Shown piece after piece: positions 58,641 to 64,000 of a stretch of 64,000 nucleotides of DNA. The notes beneath the pieces were generated by a model. That model did not search any database. It saw only the letters and a list, made by a program, of their open reading frames with translations, and was not told the origin of the DNA. Numbering within the stretch: the stretch's first letter is position 1; each line of letters starts with the position of its first letter. Origin of the DNA: Emydura subglobosa. Its lineage: Eukaryota; Chordata; Testudines; Chelidae. The stretch is from the NCBI GenBank assembly GCA_007922225.1, contig ML679961.1:78916798-78980797 (forward strand). Direction: 5' to 3'. Both the position numbers and the translations under genes were made by a program.

Positions 58641-58735
58641 GTGATTTTGGTGTAACTCCAGCATAACAACTGAAGTTTATGGAGTTATTCCAGGTTTCCA
58701 CCAGCATAATTGAGATCAGAATCTGTCCCTTTAAT
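58640..58735. repeat. short palindromic miniature repeat
   Basis: 'tctgatctcagtgattttgg', 'gtgtaactccagcataac' are mirrored by 'tggagttattccagg' and 'cataattgagatcagaatct'. The arms 'attctgatctca' and 'tgagatcagaat' are a perfect 12-bp inverted pair (58630 and 58708 areas). Confidence 0.65.
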
Positions 58736-58739
58736 TGTC

Positions 58740-59655
58740 CTACAGCTTGATGACTGAGGGAACCTAGGTAGATCCTAGTGATATTTTCCAGTTTCCCAGT
58801 AATGTGCCTTAGTACATGAAGTAGGTTAGCAGCCCTTGTCATTCTCCCAATTTCCCCTGAGCCAAAGTTCATGATGTTGCAGTTCATTGTAAGCAGTTGG
58901 CAGACAAGCCAGTGGACTCCCAGCTGTTCAGATTCCTTCTGTGAGAGTCAAAATAATTGTATCCCTGCTTGTGTCTTCAGCTTCTCCTCTCTGTTGTTTG
59001 TTGTAATGGACCTACCTAAAGTAATTAGACCACCTGTTGCATCGCCAGATTCGTTTAAGGGAGCCCTGCTGCAATTTGGTTTACATGGTTTGACAGTAAT
59101 TGTGTAAGTGGATGCCATTGTAATGACACTGCAAAATTAAACTGTAGATTTATTTTAATCAATAAATATAACTACATGCTCATCAGAGCATGAGTATGCG
59201 CTTATCTGTAATTAGTTCTCCATACCATAATTTAGCCCAGAATGCCAACTTTGTGCACACTGCAGAATATTGGACAGAAATTACATTTGTAGCATACTGA
59301 ATACTTACAATGAATTCAGTTTTTCAGTTCAGAAACTTTCAGAGCCCTGGAAAAATATTCCACAATAACTGTAATGGAAATTTAAAGCAGCTGCCCAAAA
59401 GTTAGACCAAATTTGTTTGAAATTACACTACTGTAAATCCAGAGAAAAAATGCAAATGAATTTACTCCTGATTTATACCAACATAACTGAAAGCAGAACT
59501 TGACTTCATCAACCATTCATTCTGTAACGTCAACCACTTGAACAAATCCTAGTAATCTTTTTTGCAGAGCTACATGTGGCGTTATAGTGTAACAGAGTGG
59601 AGGGGTTGGTTGTCTTAAGGTATAAAAATATTAACAACACACCTTGTATTAAAAT
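58740..59655. other. unique non-coding DNA
   Basis: No gene. 58920-59170 is a candidate conserved non-coding element ('aaagtaattagacc', 'gacagtaattgtg'). Confidence 0.45.
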
Positions 59656-59659
59656 GTGA

Positions 59660-59882
59660 ACTATTAACCACTTTAAAACACTTTATAAGCCTTCACTAAT
59701 TGCCCTAATGCCCCTCTCCCTCCTATAAAACAGAAGATTACAGGATTATACCCCTTTTACAGATGGAGAAACTCAGTCATGGAAAGGTTCAATGATTTAC
59801 TCTGTTACTGATTTATGTGACCTTGCATAAGAAAAAGAACCCAGGCACACTGACTCCCATTCCTTGCTCCAATCATTGATTA
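59660..59882 (-). mobile_element. tRNA-derived SINE, minus strand
   Basis: 'atacccctttta'-type text ('taccccttttacagatggag'), 'ctcagtcatggaaaggttc' and 'aacccaggcacactgactcc' complement the SINE, preceded by 'aaaacactttataagcctt' from its 3' end. Confidence 0.75.
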
Positions 59883-59884
59883 AA

Positions 59885-60180
59885 ACAACAAAGCACAACC
59901 CTATAAATGCAACAAAATGTAAAGCTAGATGATGGAAAGTGTAGGAGTAATTCTACATCCATATGTAATATGAACCTATTATAGTCTGATTATGTAACAT
60001 TATGGAGGTTGAAGAAACCTCATCACTCAGCGAAGTATCATTACTGTTTTCTTACACTGGTTTTACTGTAATTTCAGGTACACCTTAGTGTATGATTATC
60101 AGTTGTCATTCTGCAATACAAAATTTTAGAAAATGTACTCATGATACTTTATTGGTATTTTTGTTCTTTTCCATCCACCT
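59885..60180. other. unique non-coding DNA
   Basis: Nothing recognised. Confidence 0.45.
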
Positions 60181-60380
60181 CTGTTTTCTTATCTTGAAGA
60201 TTGAGTACTGTGGACCCAGTTCTGTAGTCTTTACTTAACCTGACTGCAATTCAGAACAGCTCTTAATCATGTGCTTAATTTTAAACACATGCTTAAATCC
60301 CACTGAAATCAATGGGACTTAAGCACCTTCTTAAACGCTGTGCTGAATAGGGATTAACTTGAATATGTGCTGAAGTGCTT
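60180..60380. repeat. short palindromic miniature repeat
   Basis: 'gcttaattttaaacacatgc' then the palindromic core CCCACTGAAATCAATGGGA (60299-60317) then 'cttaagcaccttcttaaacg'. This is one of the clearest copies of the core. Confidence 0.6.
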
Positions 60381-60384
60381 TCCA

Positions 60385-60690
60385 ATCAAGATTATTAAAT
60401 TCCCATAGAAATAAGGACTACAGTGATGGGTCTTAAATAGAGTACCACTAACTGCCAGGTTTCAAGTAGTCTCTGCATTTTTCAGTCCAGTATCATTAAA
60501 TATGCTGGTAATCAGGAAATCACTTCCCAGGCACAGCAATTTACTAGCTATATTTTTTAAATGTTACGTTTATTGAATATTTTACAGCTGAAAAATAAAT
60601 ATACATACAATAAAAGGAATAAAAGGGAAAGAAGATGAATCATTTAAGCTTTTTATAATTCTTCTCACTGGGTAATACAGAATTTCAGAT
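60385..60690. other. unique non-coding DNA
   Basis: No gene or repeat was recognised. Confidence 0.45.
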
Positions 60691-60965
60691 CCTTTTGGGC
60701 GTGATTCTGATTTTGCATGTTTCAGTTCCCATCGACTTCAACAACACTTGAGGCTGCTCAGCACTTCAAAGGACTGGGTCCTTTCTCCACATCTCAGAGC
60801 ACAAACATTAATATAGGACCAGATGTTACACCTACACTGGGTAGTAGCTTCTGCCTTGCGTAGTCTGCTTTGCTTCAATGGGACTACTTGAGAGGAACAT
60901 GCTGCTATACATAAGTAAGGGTAACAGAATCTGCACCTTACCAGAGTACCACTTAACAATACACA
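60690..60965. repeat. degraded palindromic miniature repeats
   Basis: 'ttcccatcgacttcaacaac', 'ggaccagatgttacacctac' and 'cttcaatgggactacttgag' are typical fragments. Confidence 0.4.
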
Positions 60966-60969
60966 GAAA

Positions 60970-63345
60970 AAGCCCCTCCTAAATTAATTGAACAATTTAT
61001 TCTGGCTTCCAAAGCCAGAGCCCACTTTTGAGAATAGAAGGGTGCAGAGGGGCTGTGTACTCGTGCCAGATCCCTGAGGTACCCTGGATGAGCCAACCAG
61101 GGGAGCATATACCAGAATGGGAGCTGAAATAGCCTTTTAAAAAGAGAGAGTTCCCAAATGCACCAGCTCTGCTCCCTGGACTAGTGTGCTAGAGTAGTCA
61201 AGATCATTGTCCTGACCCATCTCATCTCCTTTTGGTTGCTCAGTGTCACTGTCAGAATTGGACAATTTCAGCCCTACCAAAGCACAAGTACAAGGGCCTA
61301 GACTGAGGTTACCCCTTATATTGGTGCACAAAGTGAGTGCGTGGGTTGCTGAAAAGGAGACTGTGGGGGAGCTCATGGGTCCGTCATCAATTTGCACACC
61401 CATAGTGTCGTGGTAGTCACAGTTGCACAGTGACTATATAAATGAGATGTCTGTCCTTATAGAGAGGTCCTACAGAATCTCTAGGGATGAAACCAATAAG
61501 GTTCCACAGAGACTGAGTTAAATTACTCTGAACATCTACAGAATTTAACAGAGAATGAGATCCTTTCTATAGGGTTTTTGAACCATCCTGTAGAATTCTT
61601 GTAGTCGGGTATAAGCCTTTATCAAATTCTTTAGGAGGCCCAAAAACAATAAAAAAATGATCACTCTCTACTAAGCTCTATAGGAATTTTGCATAAGGTC
61701 TACTGGCAGCTTCAGCATAGAAGGATGCAGAGAAAGATAGTGCCAAACACTGGTTGAAGTGTTTTAATGGGGGTGTAATTTATGTCACCCATGCAAAGCC
61801 CAGATAAAAGGATTTAGCAGAGGAGCACCTATACAGCCAGGTCATCTCCACTACTACAGGCTATTGGCTACACTCCACTGGGCTGAACAGTTTGGGGAGA
61901 GTAGTCCTGTAGAATGTGGAAAACCACCACCCACACCTTCTGCCAATCAGTACATTCACCTACAACTCTTTCGTCAAAGGTCATTGAAGAGAATGATTAT
62001 TCATTATAACATTCTAACCTAACATCATGCTGACCCTATGTATTTACTCTGGTCCACAGAAGTCAGTGAGAGTTTTGCCTTTGTTAGCATAAAGTTCATA
62101 ACCAGACTGATATTCCTATTCCTGCGATTTAGTCTTTTATACCACAGTGAGACCCACTGAAGTCAATGGATTATTTGTAGCATAAGGTGCTATTCAATGG
62201 CAGTAAAGGTATCAGCATCTGGCCCCATACTGTCAATCACACATGCTGACTTTTCCCCATATTAACAAACATACAGGCATTACCCTAAAACCTCTATTGT
62301 AAAATCTCTCATTAAATCTATATTTTAAGTGTTTCATTTAAAAAGATATGTAATCACAGGCCTCAAAGAGCAATTAAATACTTAAAATAACTGAAAGAGT
62401 TTAGAAAATGAAATTAGAGGGACTTCATTTTTAAAACAGAAACCCTCACTTTAAAAAAAAAATCACACTTTTATCAAAACATTTGTAACCTCCTTTTGTT
62501 ACCAATAACACTTGAGATCACTGTAGCTTAAAAATAATATGGGCTTATATATTTTCTTCAGTTTGCTTTCTTTGTGTGTATATCATTACACTGTATATAG
62601 TCGGTTTCACTGTTTTTCTCTATGGTCAGTCAGTAGGTTTCCCCAGTTCCTAGTGTAAATTTTTCATACAACAAGAAAGGAGAGAAAATTTTCAAAAATA
62701 GGAGTCACAAAAATTGGCAGGAGGATTTGGAAGGTGTAGAAACTACTTTCAACTGACTAGATTTGAAGTTGGCAATGTGTCTTTAAATAGCAGGGACTCC
62801 ATTTCTCAGATTGGCCACCCAACAGCAGTGGAATAGAACATGAAGATGAAGCCAACTGACCTGGCATTTACTCTTTCCATCACATTGTAGGGGGAAGAGG
62901 AGATATAGACTGTCACCTGCATCTGCATTATAGGAAGTCTCAAAAGACAACAAATGAAAGTTGCTGATTAGTGGTTACTAATGATGCCGCCTGTGGTGGT
63001 TCTGAGAGTCATATGAGGGTGAAAGACATTCTCGAAGTGCTGTGGTTTTACCTAGGCTGAACTCTGATATCAAATAAGCTATCAAGAGATATACAGGTCA
63101 GTCTATGAAGTGGCTGCATCCACTTTTATTTACCATAAAATATAATGAACCAACACAGAATTTTTTTTTTATTAAGGTGACCTTCCAAGGACAACCTATA
63201 GGTCATGTTTGGTTCTCACTCAAAAAAATATGATTTTCCTAATATTACTGTAGATAAAAAGAATAATTGATTTAGATTAAGTTGTGATGCACATATGTTA
63301 TATGCTCTCTCCCAAAGAAAGGCTAAGCTTCTTTTAAAAATCAAA
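60970..63345. other. mostly unique non-coding DNA
   Basis: No gene was recognised. A palindromic-repeat fragment lies at 62040-62225 ('ccactgaagtcaatggatta', 'aatggcagtaaaggtatcag'). Confidence 0.5.
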
Positions 63346-63348
63346 ACC

Positions 63349-63393
63349 AGGAAAATCTGGGGTTTCAGTCCTGGCTGGGCCACTGATTTACCA
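63349..63393 (+). repeat. left copy of 45-bp direct repeat (SINE-derived)
   Basis: Begins 'aggaaaatctggggtttcag' and ends 'cactgatttacca'. It matches 63856-63900 with one substitution and is itself SINE text. Confidence 0.9.
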
Positions 63394-63855
63394 ATATCCT
63401 GGGACCAACTCAGCTACACCACCACCACTGCATACAAAAATGGAAGATGTCAAATTTTGCCGTCTAAAATGAAAACTCCACAACATAAAGAAAAGGGAAG
63501 CAAAACTTCACAGCGACATCTACTTCCTGAGCAAATGCAAGAAATAAAACATCATCCCCAGAGGTCTCACCATCTATAACCCTCTGACCACTCTATACAA
63601 CTCCAAGTACGCTAAACAGCTCTACTGGCAGACTTCAGAGAGACTGAGAAGCCCAGAATTGAAGAAGAGTTCTTGTGGCTCAAAAGCTTGTCTGTCTCAC
63701 CAACAGAAGTTGGTCCAATAAAAGTTGGTCCAGAAGTTGGTATACCCACCTGGTATCTCTAAAAGTCCTGAATGTCTTGACGGAGTGCAACATCCAATTA
63801 GAAATTGAGAATAAAACCCAGCCTCCCATCTCACTTTTCATACTGAGCCAAGCAT
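63394..63855 (+). mobile_element. insertion of an abundant sauropsid repeat, family uncertain
   Basis: Starts 'aatatcctgggaccaactca' and 'gctacaccaccaccactgca', and near its end carries 'aaaagcttgtctgtctcacc' and 'aacagaagttggtccaataa'. I recognise these as the two parts of one abundant turtle/crocodile/bird repeat, but here the part that normally lies downstream ('aatatcctggg...') is at the beginning. Such a permuted arrangement is expected of elements with split or tandem terminal repeats, e.g. Penelope-like elements; the assignment is tentative. The 94-codon frame through it has no recognisable domain. Confidence 0.5.
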
Positions 63856-64000
63856 AGGAAAATCTGGGGTTTCAGTCCTGGCTGGGACACTGATTTACCA
63901 TGTGGCCTTAGGCAAGTAATTTAATTCCTCTGTGACCCATTTTCCACATTTTAAATATCGGGAAACTAACCTTCATGGTGGTGTCATGGAGATTAATAAA
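63856..64000 (+). mobile_element. tRNA-derived SINE, plus strand, cut by window end
   Basis: 'gtttcagtcctggctgggac', 'atgtggccttaggcaagtaa', 'attcctctgtgacccatttt' and 'catggagattaataaa' follow SINE order. The tRNA-like head is missing because the sequence before the 45-bp repeat is unrelated. Confidence 0.8.

Overview
This window is vertebrate nuclear DNA, and its repeats point to a turtle (order Testudines) or a close archosauromorph relative. It contains antisense CR1 LINE copies of two families typical of turtle genomes, tRNA-derived SINEs of the cryptodiran/MIR-like type, many short non-autonomous DNA transposons and several degraded LTRs. The taxonomic call rests on my recollection of turtle repeats; no database was searched.

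I find no host protein-coding gene. The open frames are short, lack recognisable domains apart from relics of CR1 reverse transcriptase, and show no convincing exon series. No rRNA, functional tRNA, CRISPR array, operon or bacterial-type feature is present. The window is best read as a gene desert or the inside of a very long intron.

Layout: 1-3060 is mostly unique AT-rich DNA. 3063-9330 is a dense repeat nest: an LTR-like block with a TATA box, palindromic TIR-type repeats, a block of tRNA-like units, a CR1 3' end, a compact LTR-like piece with three 21-bp repeats, then a ~2 kb antisense CR1 split by a ~1 kb GC-rich LTR-like insertion. 9340-22080 is mainly unique sequence with small repeat fragments. 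22090-23735 holds a purine-rich degenerate tandem block, a TIR element and a SINE interrupted by another TIR element. 24000-27000 is mostly unique. 27000-32800 carries three SINEs, a solo-LTR-like element and two hAT-type miniature elements. 33000-48800 is mostly unique DNA with scattered SINE and CR1 tails and an LTR-like stretch near 36.3-37.0 kb. 48857-50596 packs a hAT-type MITE with a perfect 8-bp target duplication, a plus-strand CR1 3' end and a second copy of the 28.8-kb LTR family. The remainder is unique DNA with scattered repeats, ending in a repeat bounded by a 45-bp direct duplication.

There is no gene system to describe. The most interesting material is the structure and nesting of mobile elements and several unique AT-rich stretches that could be conserved non-coding elements. 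I saw no evidence for an exciting undescribed biological system, and the individual observations are scored accordingly.
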